This document shows positions 34,272 to 46,209 of a stretch of 64,000 nt of DNA, piece after piece. Under the pieces are notes generated by a model, which was not told the origin of the DNA, ran no database searches, and saw only the letters and a list, made by a program, of their open reading frames with translations. Location: contig NTMA01000070.1 in NCBI GenBank assembly GCA_002917075.1, positions 124,001 through 188,000 of the forward strand, in the 5' to 3' direction. The position numbers and the translations under genes were made by a program. The first letter of the stretch is position 1, and each line of letters opens with the position of its first letter. This DNA comes from Hawksworthiomyces lignivorus. Its lineage: Eukaryota; Ascomycota; Sordariomycetes; Ophiostomatales; Ophiostomataceae.

Positions 34272-37200
34272 TTAATACGGCAGTGCATTGAGGTCCACTT
34301 TTATATCGTCGTTGCTGCCACTATCATTGTTGAGGCTGCCTGCCGTACTGCTGCCGCCACCGTCACTCCAGTAGCCGGCCCGGTGTTTCTTTCCATTTCG
34401 GCCATGAAAACGACCACCATCGCCACCTCCGCCACCTCCAATACCGCTCCCTCCACCACCAATATCAGGATCGACACGATCTAGATCAGGTGGTCGCCGT
34501 GGCCCGCTATTGCCTCCGAGGCCACCTCGCTTCTTTTTCCGGCCTCCGAGATGACCACCGCGCCCACCGTTCTTATGAGCGATAGTATTGTTGTTGTTGC
34601 TGCTCTGGTTACTGTTAGACGCCTGATCTCTCCGATGATTGTTATTATGGCTGCCGCTGGCCCCATGGAAGGCATTGTCTTCAGCAGCTTTCCGCTTGCC
34701 CAAAACAGGATCAGATATGTTGCGTGAATAATGTCCGTGCCCAGCAGACGGTCCGGTTGGTATTGAAGAAGAGCTGCCTCCAGTCATCAGTGCCGCCATA
34801 GCAGCAGCAGCCGGGTGCTCACGGTCATGGCCACCGCGAGTCGCTTCAGCGTGGCAGCTGGCGTGATACACCTTAGGGCCAATTTGCACTGCATCGATCC
34901 ATACCCACTCCTGGGCCTCGTCGAGCCACTTCATCTCAAACCGCTCTTGGCAAATAGGACAGACCTGGTTGGTGCTTGCGCTGCCGCTGGGAACAGGGAT
35001 CCATTGGACACGCCCGGTGGCATTACCGTTGCCGGCACCACCTCTACCACTAGAAGCACCCGATGATCCCTCTAGTTGGCCATTGCCGTATCCTCCAGCG
35101 GCGGTACCACCCTCACCACCATGGTCTGCGCTTTCGGCATCGGGGGCTTCACGGGAATGAATCCAGTCAGCCTGATCGACGTACCAACTGCGATGCTGGC
35201 CACGCTTTTCGGCCTCGGCAATGCGCTGATGGACACGGAAGTGCCAATCCATGTGAGCAGTCTTGGCAGCTCGCCCAGCATCGTTGGTTCGAAAACGACG
35301 TCCGCACTGCGTGCAAGGCGGGCCTAAGTCATCATACATGAGAGATAACAAATGCGGTCGGAATCTACCAAACAAAGTCTTAGTCTCACACATACACTTG
35401 AATCCAGAGCACACGAGAGGATGACGTGGTAAACATATAACTTACTGTTTCAATGACGTGGCTTGAAAAGAAATCTCATTTTGAATCTCACGTAAAGGCT
35501 CGCGAGTCGCGGGAGGAGGCCGGATAGATGCTATGATATTCGCCAGTGCGGGTGTTAATGACACCGGCGGCGGAGTCGCTGTCATATTCTGGGGTGTATT
35601 TAACCCAACTGGCCCGGACGGAGGCGTTGGTTGTAAAATACCGGCCTTTCTAAGCATATCCATCAAAGCTATCGGATTGCCTGTTCCGCTGGAAGAAGCA
35701 GAGCCAGCGCTCCCAGAAAGAGACAGGCCTGCTTGAAGACTGGCTGGCAGACCAGATAACGTAGGAAGCTGCGAAAACACCGGCATTGCTTGTGCATGTG
35801 GTGTTTGAGATGCAGGCGGAGGAGGCGGCTGTTGAAGCTGCTGCTGCCGTGCCGCCATAATGGCAGCGAGCGCACCTTTACCGAGCAGCGAGTCAACTGA
35901 CATTGCTGTAGACGGCCCTGGAGGTGTCGGAGCTGAGGCTGCCACTGCCGTGGACCCAGCAGCCCCGGCTCGCGCGGCAGCTATAGCAGCTGCTGCCGCG
36001 GCAGCAATAGCAGCTGAAAGCGGCTGTGCTGCTCCTGGTATAGGGGTTGGTGTTGATGAGGAAGGCAGGAGTGGTGGTTGGTATGTGGGATAGCCTGTTG
36101 TTGGCGGTGTTGGGGTAGATACACCATTTTGGGCTTTAAACTGACCCGGCAGATTTACAGCGAGGGCATCAATTTGACTTTTTACAAGCACCAACTTGTC
36201 GTACTCGAGGTTCTGGCTTTTAAGAATCGACTGCAGATCAAGCAGTGCCTTCAACCTCCCCGCGACACTAGCATCATACGGCTTCTCTGCAAATTCCGCC
36301 TGGGTTGCCTGGACCAAGCGCTGGACATCTTCATTTAGGGATTCTATGCTTATTCTGGGGTTAGGACCCGGAGGGGGAAATTGGGTCTGTGAGAGAGGAG
36401 GTGGTTGCGACTGCAACTGCTGGTGCTGTTGCTGCTGTTGCTGCTGTAGCGGCGCAGGTGGCTGAAATGGTCCGCCAACTGTTCCGGTTATTGCAGGTTG
36501 TGGTGTAGTTTGTGTGGTAGGGTGTGCCTAGTTATATACATTAGTGTCAACTCTCTGTATTTATGAGTCGTTCGGCTCTCTCTTCCATGTGAATAAACTT
36601 ACAGGGTGTATTGGATATGCTTGTTGTTGTGACGGCTGTGTTGGTTGTCCATACGGAGCTGGCGGAGGATAGCTCGCCCGCCCACCCGGCGGCGTCGGTG
36701 TTTCACGGTATGGAGCTGCGCCATATGGCCGGCCCCTACCCAGGAGCTGCTGCTCGCTTCGCATATGTTCCTGCTGCGCCTGTAAAGCTGAGGTTCGTGC
36801 CCTAATGAGAGCATTTTCGATTGGTCGAACGGTATCGGGTGCGAAGACTGGCCGGGGATCAACTGATCCTGGAACAGGCTCTTTCCATGTTTTGAGCATC
36901 TCATCCATCTTCCGCCGCGTGGCATTATCTACAGACGCGTATGCATCCATGAATGTCGTGTACAGCCCGCGGCTGAAATAGATCGTATACGGAGTGCCGA
37001 CATTCTTGACGATGGAATCGAGGAGGTAGAGGGCGGGAAGTTTTCGCGCGGGAGCCACCTATCCAAACCATTAGCAAATGAACGGTCGATTTATACTATT
37101 GTATTGGTGCAAGGGAAGCTTTACCTTCTTGATGTGGTCTTGAAGGACCTCCGATATAGCGTGCGCATACTCAGTGTTCTCTCGTGCGATGACAGTCAGT

Positions 37201-37292
37201 GTGGTGATTTCCACCCTAGAGTTCATGGTCAACCCTTCAAGGGCGTCACGAAAGTCTGAAGCCACATCCTCAGAGTGGTCCTCATACGACAT
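34272..37292 (-). CDS. PCF11: Pcf11, mRNA cleavage and polyadenylation factor subunit
   Basis: Four exons on the minus strand: 37292-37125, 37058-36603, 36527-35446 and 35364-34272. The introns of 66, 75 and 81 nt all have GT..AG ends, and the total is 932 residues. The N-terminal CID (about 1-130) reads DFRDALEGLTMNSRVEI ... LPALYLLDSIVKNVGTPYT and binds the phosphorylated RNA polymerase II C-terminal domain. A Gln/Pro/Ala-rich middle follows, with a conserved helical segment (LLDLQSILKSQNLEYDKLV). Two zinc modules flank the clamp region near the C-terminus: LGPPCTQCGRRF ... MDWHFRVHQR and VCPICQERFEMKW ... KVYHASC. Pcf11 joins cleavage factor IA with Clp1 and drives 3'-end formation and termination. 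The Gly/Asn/His-rich tail after the zinc modules is long and low-complexity. Confidence 0.93.
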
Positions 37293-38595
37293 TGTTGATA
37301 ATGGAGGAAGTTAAACCAGGAACAGTAGGATAGAAGGCTCTCTTTATTCGAGGAGTGCCCGAGAAACAAAATTCGAGAGTGCAATCGAATGATACGCAAG
37401 CCCTTCGACGTCCTAGAAGCTTTCTTTCTTTGCCTGCCTTTCTTTCAAAGACATTGACTAGTCACGCGAGATCCTGAGAAAGCCCTCGGATATTCCTCAG
37501 ATGCATAGTTTTTGTTTCCTTCTTGTTGGGCAATTGTTTATTTCCCTGGTCCCTTGGAAAGGGTTGCGCGAAGTTTATACTCTCCCTTTATCCTTTCCAA
37601 ACACGTCCTTAATGGATCCTTCTCCGAAACAAAATAGAAAGAAAGCGAAGAAGGAGAAGGGTCAAAAGGTCAAGAGCATGGCAAATCGCAAGCGCGAATA
37701 TGATGGGATATCCCTTTGTTTGAGCCTGGGTTTGAGCAATATTCACTGTCAGAGAAACGAGAACAAAAACTGCGCAGAGAAAGTCTCCCTCTATAGCATT
37801 TGAATGCTCTTCCTTGTCCAAGTTCAACGACTAAAAGATAGCACGAATATAAATGGCGATGAGGAAGAAGAATACAGAAAGATGGCGGAGAGGCAAATGT
37901 GCCAAAAAGAAAACTGGACGTGAGAAAACAGAAAACGCGCGAGATGGAGAGGGCGAAGATATTCAGAGGAAAAAAGCAATGGCCAAATCTGTTCGCGCAC
38001 GCACAGCGAGACTAGCTGTTCTTCAATTACGATTCCTCCCTCTGATGAGTGTTGGAGGATGCAAAGCGAAGGAAGTTGGCGTTGGGGAAAAGGAAGAAGA
38101 AGAGACCACAGCCTAGAAAAAGAATGGCAGGAAAGCTGTCTTTAGCTGGTGGTGGCAAGGTGTTTGTTGGTTATGTAATTATAGCACGTGTTTTATTTAG
38201 CAGAACTAAAATGCTGAGAGGGCGAGGAAGAGGGCTTTTGCCTAAGCCCATTCTCCAGAGCCCACTCTTTCCGTTTCACATTCCGTCACCGTGCATTCTA
38301 TTTTCTTTTTTATTTTGAATTGTGGTATTTTATTAACACATGAAATAATATTACGCCAAATCAGATGCGTGTGTCCAGCTTCTTGTTAGGGTATCAGCAA
38401 TCCCCTAGAAAAGAAAATCCCTCTCCAAAAATAAAACGCAAACTCGAGTACGCCAGATACACCTCTATATCAATGCTCGGCTCATCGCCGTTAATTAGAA
38501 CAAAAGAAAGATGTAGGCAGAATTGAATCACAGTCAATATAATGCATCATAGCTAGCCACTTCTCCGAAGCAGGCTAGACGTCTGCCTCATACCG
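37293..38595. other. Intergenic between PCF11 and DUF7598-like genes
   Basis: About 1.3 kb. The left part (37300-38120) is A/G-rich on the + strand, i.e. C/T-rich toward PCF11, and is its likely promoter. Lys/Arg-rich open frames on the + strand (37501-37803, 37853-38116) follow from that composition and show no motif. The right part is the 3' side of the next minus-strand gene. Confidence 0.5.
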
Positions 38596-39636
38596 CTAGA
38601 ACCGCGGCATGTTGGCCACGCTGTAGTGGCTGCTCATAGCCGGGTGGAGAGCCGTGGGCGGCCGGCGCACTTCTGGCACGATGGGGCTAGAGCGGTCCTC
38701 ATGGTAGCTGCTATTGACGCTGTAGCCGCTACGGCCGTCAAAATTGGTCCCGGCGGCGGCTGACGCGGCGGCACGCTCAACATCGGCGTCGTGGGCGTCG
38801 TTGGTGTGAGTGTACTGGTCGCCCATATCATGACCAGCATGCTCGTCGTCATAGTTGCCGGCGGGCATGGGCTTGCTGATGTGCAGCTTCTTGCCGCCGA
38901 CCACGGCCCCGTGGCCAAACGGGCTCTTGAAGACCTGAGTCATGCGCTTGAAGCGGCCACCGGCAGCAACCGTTGTTACCTCATCGTCGTCGGCGCCGTA
39001 CGTCGTCTCCTCTTTGTTGTAGCGTGTGCTGTTACTAGCGCTACGGGACGTAGGATAGTAGTCGAAGCCGCTTCCACCGCCAATACTGCCGCCACTGCCA
39101 ATGCCGGGGCCCAGCTTCCCCCCATCCGCCAGATTGCCATCGGCGCGTATCATGCGAGCAGTAAGATGGGCAGATCCGTCACGGAAGATGATAGTGACAA
39201 CAAAGTTAACAAAGCCGAAAGTGATGGACAGGATCCCAGCAGCTAAGATGAGGCGCCACATTGGCAAGCCCAGATTCTTGACGGTGAAAGCGGGCTTGTT
39301 AAGATTGGCTAGCATGTCGCAGCCGAGAACAACCATGGCGGTGCCGAGCCAGAAAAACCCATGGCGCTCGGAGAAGATGGGCCACGTGCGGGCAAAGTAC
39401 TTGCTCAGCGGACCCAGCTGGATTTCGGAGAGGATGAGGAACAGAGCAATCGAAGAGATGAATACGTGAGCAATAGCGTCAAAGAAGAAAAACTGGCCAG
39501 TGACGCCGGTCATAACGATCATGACCCAACTAGCAGCAGCAATAGCGAGGAGAGCGATGATGTTGCAGGGGCGAAGGACATTGAGAATCTTGTATCCCAC
39601 TCCTCGCAGCTTGCTGTTTTCCGCAAGGTGGAACAT
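38596..39636 (-). CDS. Four-helix membrane protein of a conserved fungal family (DUF7598-like)
   Basis: An intronless gene of 346 residues counted from the ATG at 39636 (MFHLAENSKL). An in-frame extension upstream to 39798 opens only at a further codon and looks non-conserved. Four hydrophobic helices are visible at about 25-45 (NIIALLAIAAASWVMIVMTG), 55-72, 92-110 and 127-151, with a conserved TGQFFFFDA between helices 1 and 2. After IIFRDGS a soluble tail of about 190 residues follows, rich in Gly, Asp, His and Ser, with RFKRMTQVFKSPFGHG in the middle. The layout fits a family known to me only as a domain of unknown function in filamentous fungi. No enzymatic motif is seen. A plasma-membrane or vacuolar location is a guess. 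Confidence 0.75.
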   Translation of the reverse strand: MFHLAENSKLRGVGYKILNVLRPCNIIALLAIAAASWVMIVMTGVTGQFFFFDAIAHVFISSIALFLILSEIQLGPLSKYFARTWPIFSERHGFFWLGTAMVVLGCDMLANLNKPAFTVKNLGLPMWRLILAAGILSITFGFVNFVVTIIFRDGSAHLTARMIRADGNLADGGKLGPGIGSGGSIGGGSGFDYYPTSRSASNSTRYNKEETTYGADDDEVTTVAAGGRFKRMTQVFKSPFGHGAVVGGKKLHISKPMPAGNYDDEHAGHDMGDQYTHTNDAHDADVERAAASAAAGTNFDGRSGYSVNSSYHEDRSSPIVPEVRRPPTALHPAMSSHYSVANMPRF

Positions 39637-42598
39637 TCTGCTAGAAATTTCTCTTGAAAAGAAGTTGGATCGACTGCGGTCTGTGTCTTGCACAGGTTGG
39701 TGGTGTAAATTTTCTAGAAGGAAAAATATTGGTACAGCCTGGCTAGCAGATCTGCTTCGTTTTTTGTAAAATAATGATGATAGTTGAAGAAGGTGCAAAT
39801 GATCGAAATGGATGAAGGTTAAGAGGAGAGAAAAAGATCCAGCTTTTGTAATAAAGGAAAAGATGCGAACATAAAAAAGAGGGATGAACGGTCGAGTTAA
39901 AGTAAACGAAGATAAAAGCTTATTCCAAACTCCTCACCATTGTCCAAGACAAATAATCAAAGAAAATACGGAAACGAAACAAAAACTGCTGGGTGAACAA
40001 TCGATGAAAGAAGGTGAGGATGGTGGGAGTTTGAAGTCCTTTAATACAAGCTTGTCATTGTCACATTGGAATGAAGAGTCGTCAACGAACCTCGACAAAC
40101 GCGCCCAGTGAGTAACGTAGTGAACAAACATACAACCAGGGACATGAAAAGGGTAAAAGCAAGCCGCTAAAAAAAGCCAATGACGGAAAACCAGAGGAAC
40201 GAAAGGAAATCAGGTAGAATGCATCTCCAAGAATAAGATGGAGGGAAAAAAAAATCGACAGACAATTCTGTAGGAGCACAAATGTTTGTCACCTTTTTTT
40301 CTTGTGTTTCGCATTGTCAAACATTCATAGCCAATGATTCTTTTGGCGCGCTGCCTAACCTGACATATGTTGATTGGTTCTGGCCAACATATTCTCGGCC
40401 ATAATTCGTCTCGACTACAAAATTTCCAAGTCCGTTACCTCTGGACCTGAGACAGGAGAAGATAGGTGAGAGACGTACGGATAAAGAGAGGATTGCAGAC
40501 CCCAGGTCGTTATTTCTCCCTAGTCCTGACCTGAACAAGACCTAATAGTTTCACATCAAGAGAGAACAGCAGCGAATCACACTCCGCCTTGCGAGTCCAA
40601 CTTTACTCTTTTAATGCTATGTAGCAATTGTATGTATGGCCAGACTAGCGATTGCATTACACTGTGACCTGCGTACAGGAAGGGATCTTAAAATGGTTAA
40701 CAGAAAATGACGGGGAGAGAGGAGAAAGGTCGCGGGATCTCTGCCGGGTTGGGGTTCAGCTGAGATCGTCTACGGTTACCTCTATTGCTTTTCGAAGATC
40801 TCGTAATGACAAAATAGAGTAGTGAGTACCCGCGAACCAAGATCAGGGGCAAGAATCTAGAAGGGAATACGATCGTCCGATCCTAGAAAACTCGAGCAGG
40901 AAAGAAAAGGAGAAAGTGTGGCATATGTTGAGCGAACAAGTCTTATGGCATGAAGCTGATGTGCCACCACCCAGTCTCTGTCAATTGCTTTGCAAAGGAT
41001 ACACCAACAAAGTGGTAGCCAGATCCCGGTTGCCCGTCTTGGCTCTGTCTCAGAGACTTGGAGCAAAAGCGCTCTCCAGGTTCCTACAAGAGCAGCCTTA
41101 TAAGACAATGTTATTGGGTGCCAGAGCCTCATGTGGTGTTTCGGATTTTTAGGCAAGGAAACGGGACCCACAAAAACTGGCCTGCATCTCAGCCGTCCCA
41201 CAACGAAGATATACTGGAAAAGTGCATCAAAGGCATTTGCAATTACAAGGCATGTTATGACCTCTGGCAATACGGAATAGCGACCGTCTGTATGGGCACG
41301 GCTGCGGAAACCCAAGAGGTCTTTAAAAACGCGTAGAATAGGAGCCAATTGTGTCTACTAGGCCTAAGCTTCACTCTCGTCATCATAAATGATGAAGCAT
41401 CGATGACACGGTATAACTATATAAAAGGTTATCAAAGATTGCGTTGTCTGTGGTGTCTGCCGGCTAATCTAGTAGTACTATTTGGCCCAGAGCACGTTGA
41501 ACGATCTTGTGTGGATAGCCTCAGGCCTGAAGAGTGCTCTTATACAGCATTTATTACGAACCACTTCTTACGGAGCACGGTGCCGTAGCTACTAGGTGTT
41601 GCTCGACGGCGCGATGGTAATAGGCAATATTATGAGGCGCTTAATTTTGATGCAGTCTTAGTATCGAGAGACAGCAGATATCTGCCGTGAAAGAGCAAAG
41701 CGGAGTAGGCAATGGTCATTCTCGATGCCATGCCTCAAGGCCACTCTTACACATTTCCATTTTGGATTGAAGTAAAATGAGAGAGAACCAGTGGATTAAG
41801 AAGCGCACGTTTTGCTTAGAGGCGCTGCAATGGGTACCATTCGTTCCGGGGTGGTTTTTTTTTATAGCAGCCCGCGGCTGCGTGTATCTTCAAGCTTTGT
41901 TTCAAGTCAGGATCATTCACGATAGGCAAATAGTAGCTCTATGGCAAATTAGAGTGAAAAGTCAAATATTTCGGATAGGCGCCGGATAGTATGATCAAAT
42001 TGAAAAGAAAACGAAAAGAAAAGAAAGAAAGAAATTAAAGAGGGAGTGGCCCGGCAGCTCAGAAGAGCAAAGAAAAACCAACCAGCGTGACAGAAACGCC
42101 CAAAAAGCAATACAAGAAACCGTAAGCTGGTGGCCCGACAAAACGTGTCCCAATTCCTAGAGGGATGAACGGGTAGCTGCGGAGCTGGAATGGTGCCCCA
42201 TAAGCACAGGCTGTTCGCGACGTGTCTACGGACGGGCGTCAAGAGACTGAGGCTATGTAAAAGTGATTGGCTGCGATAAACCAGTTGAGCTGAATGCTAT
42301 CATTAGCAGCCAGAAAAATTCTGCCAGATTCTATGACTTACTGGGGAATGACATCCCTCTTTGCCCCACCGGCCATGACAAGGCCGCTCTCCACCGCCTT
42401 TGACCACAATGGCTCCTGAACAAGGCCAACATTTTGCGCCCGGAGTCTTTTTGTTCTATTTTTTCCCTTTCATGTGCCGATCTACGCTCGAGAAATCGTA
42501 GCAACGGGTACGAGAAGCAAAGACTCTACTACCCAACATTGTCTTTCTAGCATAAGCTTTCATTTCGATTGCCTTGCCGTCCTCAATCACTGCCCAGG
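39637..42598. other. Divergent gene-free region between DUF7598-like and SERF genes
   Basis: About 3 kb. The left part (39640-40300) is A/G-rich on the + strand and is the likely promoter and leader of the minus-strand membrane protein gene. A 163-codon minus-strand frame (40857-41348) opens only with TTG and has no motif. Around 42380-42590 the sequence is C/T-rich ahead of the SERF gene. Nothing else is supported. Confidence 0.5.
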
Positions 42599-42962
42599 AT
42601 GACCCGCGGTAACCAGCGTGAGAAAGCGCGTGAGAAGAATCTCAAAGCCCAGGCGGCCCAGGTAAATCATTCCTATAGGATTTATCCCCATTTGATCCTG
42701 GACCTTCGATTTTAGGATCTCCATTACTCATAGTATAATAGAAAAAGGTGAACAGCAAGAGCGGCAGCGAGATGCAGCGCGATCGTGAAGCACTGGCGGC
42801 CAAGATGCGGGAGAAGCAGGCAGCAGGTTAGTGCCGGATGGGCCCTTTCCTTTCTTCTCCATGACAGAATCGAGGATAGGCTAGTGAATCTCATGCTAAT
42901 ATCTTTTTTTATCTTCTACAGCCGATGCAAAAAAGGCAGAAGCTTCTGCAAAACCGAAGTAG
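42599..42962 (+). CDS. SERF/4F5 family small EDRK-rich protein
   Basis: A 62-residue protein in three small exons: 42599-42661, 42742-42826 and 42922-42962. The introns are 80 nt (GTAAAT..AATAG) and 95 nt (GTTAGT..CTACAG). It begins MTRGNQREKAREKN, the invariant start of the 4F5/SERF family, continues with NSKSGSEMQRDREALAAKMR after the first junction, and ends ADAKKAEASAKPK. All three phases join without a stop. SERF proteins are small, highly charged and disordered; animal and worm members promote amyloid aggregation and bind RNA. Their fungal role is not settled. The second exon start is placed at AAAAAGGTG because this gives the family's usual Lys-Lys before the NSKSG block. Confidence 0.9.
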
Positions 42963-44049
42963 CAAATTGCCAATAGCATGTCTTTTGAGATAGACAGTCC
43001 GGAGAGGGTGATTGAATTATATACTACACACACAGGAATTACGGCTTATTTACGAAATACGACAAGAACGGAGCACGGCGTGTTAGGAAAGAGAGTAAAA
43101 CAGCCGTTTACTTACCTGTCAGGTTAGGAAAACCAACAGTTCTCTAGAGAGGATAAGCGATAATAATAGTCCACTCGATATGAAGAAACTCTATTGGCGG
43201 CTTTTCTTTGTTTGGTCTGTTAGACAGAGTCTGATGCAGTACATCAATCATGCCAGAGTGCAGCTTGATTGCGCCCTTCCTACTAGCGCTTTTGTCCTAT
43301 AGTAACCCGAGGTACCTATCATCTTTGGAGGCGAGGGCATTGTATAATTTGATATATGCTTCTCGGCGCCATTTTGAGGGCTCCCCCTTTGTCTATGCGC
43401 TGCGCATTTTGTCGTGGCTGTTGCTGGCCAAGTACCAGTCGATCGGCAATTGGTCTCCTTTTGGATCACTGTGGCTGGAAATATCGAAAAGAGTTGCAGA
43501 GAGCTTGGCTTGTACAGAAGCGAGCGATGTTGCAACGGTATTGGTATCTTAGGAAAAGGCACATTTACTGTTACAAACAAATTTCGCCGCTCCACCAGTC
43601 ACCGGCGTCTGGCTCACAAAAATTTTCCATATAGCGGTGCGATAAGTAATATTCATAGTTTGCACGTTTAATATAACCATCGAATCGGCAGTTAAAATAA
43701 ATTTGATGTATTATTAACCCTGATATCTCTGTACATATCCTTATTAAACCATTTCGCCCTTAGCCCAACATCCTGATACTTCAGGACGACAAGAATTACC
43801 AGGTGATCCATCACAGCCGGTGCTGCAGACGTTGTATATTGATTGTTATGACACCCCTTATTTATCACCCCGTCTCTATAGCCAACGGTTTATCCATATT
43901 ATCATGGTCAATGAGATGGGAAATCCTGTTAGCAGAGGCGGTGCCGGTCGCACTAGCCAAATATTTATAAGAACTCCTCTCATCCGTAGGGACCATTGAA
44001 AACGGAGAAAGGAGAAGAGAATGGCAAATTGCGCTCGATTTTTGCTACC
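42963..44049. other. Intergenic between SERF and DUF1996 genes
   Basis: About 1.1 kb. A 100-codon + frame with an ATG at 43250 overlaps a similar minus-strand frame and shows no motif, so neither is called. The TATTTATAA at 43962-43970, 80 bp before the DUF1996 ATG, is a possible TATA element. Confidence 0.45.
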
Positions 44050-45582
44050 ATGATGTTGAAATCTCTTTCTGTCGCCTCGGCGCTGCTCGCTCAGCATGCC
44101 TTTGGCCAGGGCATGCTCCGCTTTGGCTGCTCTCAACTGGTAATTGAGCGCATTGATCCCATCGTGGACCCTGGATTGGACCCGTCGTCCCATACGCATC
44201 AGGTTGTCGGTGGCAACTCGTTTAACGCATCTGTACGATGACCGATTCCATTCTTGTAGCCTGATGTCTTACAATTTCTTACCTACCGTGACTAGATGGA
44301 CCCTTCGAACCACATCCCGTCTACGCTGTCTACGTGCACGTCTTGCACGTACGCCGAAGATTTCAGCAACTATTGGACGGCCAGCATGTATTTCAAGTCG
44401 CCCGAGAATGGCTCGTTCAAGTTGGTCCCGCAGATGGCCAACTACCGCAACCGCGGCAGCAGTGAGCTCCTTCAGCAAGACGGAGGCATTACTGTGTATT
44501 ATATGCAGCCATTCGGTGGCTCTTCAAAGACAACCGCCTTTAAGCCCGTATGTTATATTTCCGGTATAAAATAAAATTGAATCCTCTGCTCTAACAACCT
44601 TCAAGGGGTTCCGAATGGTGGCTGGAAATCCAGCCTTGCGAACAAAAGCTGGCACATTCCCCGGTATCTGCCACCGTTGCAACGGACCCGCCGAGAAGAA
44701 TGGCCTTGGAGGAGTGCCGTGCGACTCTGGCGACTCGTCTAGCTTCCCGACAAAAATGTGCTCCGGAGGCATCCGAGCAACGATTATCTTTCCTACCTGC
44801 TGGGATGGTAAAAATCTCGACAGCCCAGATCACCAGAGTCACATGGCATATTCGCCTGGTGGTTCTGCGCTCGCAGGTGCAGCGTGCCCTTCTAGCCACC
44901 CTATTCGTGTGCCACAGGTGAGTTCGTCCGGATTATCTCTCCTTTCTTTATGCATCTAGAGATATGCTCTAACAGGTGGTAAATGCAGGTCATGTAAGCA
45001 ACAGAACTCAGTGATCGCCACCCAGTAGCTAGCAACAATATCTCTTCTAGTTTGGGTTGTTTCTTCAATTTCCACTGCAATAAAACTAACTGCCACAGGT
45101 ACGAGGTGATGTGGGACACGAGACAATTTAACGACCCGAAATACTTTAAGGATGGCAAGCAGCCGTTTGTTTATTCCACTGGTGATGGGTGAGTGCTAAG
45201 CGTGCTGAGAAGCTGGCATTTATGCTACAACTAAAATTATTGTGTGTACTATATGTGCTAACTGTATTTCAGCTCTGGCCATGGCCAGCACGGCGATTAC
45301 TTGTTTGGCTGGAAAGATGACGCCCTCCAGCGCGGTATGGATGCCCTTGGCAAGAGCGGCTGTACCAACGACGTGTGCAGCACTGCTCTCAAAATCCAAT
45401 CAGGAAAGGATGCTATTGCATGCACGAAGAAGACGCAAAACACCGAGAATGTGGGAACTAGTGGCGGATGTAAGCTAGCCCAAACTGTAAACATTTCCTT
45501 TTACACAGCGGACGTTGACTAACGCGATATCTATTTAGGGCTCACTGAGCTTCCTGGGAGCATGTCGGTTACTTACAAATAA
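44050..45582 (+). CDS. Secreted DUF1996 protein with seven exons, one of 5 nt
   Basis: Seven exons give 360 residues: 44050-44232, 44296-44547, 44606-44917, 44989-44993, 45099-45188, 45273-45469 and 45539-45582. All introns are GT..AG, and most have CTAAC-type branch sites. The protein starts with a signal peptide ([20 protein letters not shown]). It then shows the family landmarks [29 protein letters not shown]-like [41 protein letters not shown] and [11 protein letters not shown]. The 5-nt exon GTCAT supplies the family's conserved V-M, giving [23 protein letters not shown] and GWLTELPG follow. DUF1996 proteins are secreted fungal proteins of unknown function, often with carbohydrate-binding add-ons, which are absent here. 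Confidence 0.9.
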
Positions 45583-46071
45583 TATCGTCTAGAGGACGTG
45601 GGAAACCGGCTCAACATTAAGTCTGGAGAATTTCGATTGAACGTGAAGCTGTATTGGTTTCTGGTTGCTCTACACGCCGTGTCGTTGACTGGACATGCAT
45701 CTGAGTGCATCACTGTACAATTCCAAAGTCTTATACCGATACTAATAAACAGTTTAATTATTTTTAATACAGTATTCACCTAGTGCAGCAAAGTCTTGTT
45801 ATTAGAATGTAGCTATCACAGAGAATTGGCATCAACGCAAGCGTTTGCCCTGGGACAATGGCGCATGCCTTAGGCATACGTGTAAATAAAATGCATGCGC
45901 GTGCCGTAGCCTCTCTGACAACTAACTGGGGTTTTAAGGTTCCTTTACATCAATCAACAAGTTCATGCAATATTTACAGAAGTGGCGAATAAACGAACAT
46001 ATATATGTAGAAGTTGACCATTAAAGACAACCCCCTAAAAATGATTCATTGATTCGATAAGATCTAATGTA
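45583..46071. other. Short intergenic stretch up to the transposon
   Basis: About 490 bp of 3' flank of the DUF1996 gene. It ends in the TA dinucleotide (46070-46071) that was duplicated on transposon insertion. No gene is seen. Confidence 0.5.
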
Positions 46072-46117
46072 CAGTGGTTCGCAGTTAGTCTGAATCTATT
46101 TCAAAGTATCAAATTCG
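46072..46117 (+). repeat. Left terminal inverted repeat of the Tc1-like element
   Basis: It begins CAGTGGTTCGCAGTTAGTC and matches the reverse complement of 47298-47343 at 44 of 46 positions. Confidence 0.93.
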
Positions 46118-46209
46118 ATACTAGGCCGTATTAGACAGTAATATACCACTCATAATACTTCTGAACGCGGTATCTTTTTCATCTAAACAAAAACAATAAC
46201 AACAACAAA

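Noticed and set aside
37853..38116. Lys/Arg-rich 87-codon plus-strand frame
   Set aside because: Follows from the purine-rich strand of the PCF11 promoter; a real basic protein cannot be excluded but is not supported.
40857..41348. 163-codon minus-strand frame
   Set aside because: Starts only with TTG, no recognisable domain, and a 92-codon frame on the other strand covers much of it.
43250..43552. 100-codon plus-strand frame with ATG
   Set aside because: No motif, and it is matched by a minus-strand frame of similar length over the same bases; it could be a small unknown gene but evidence is lacking.
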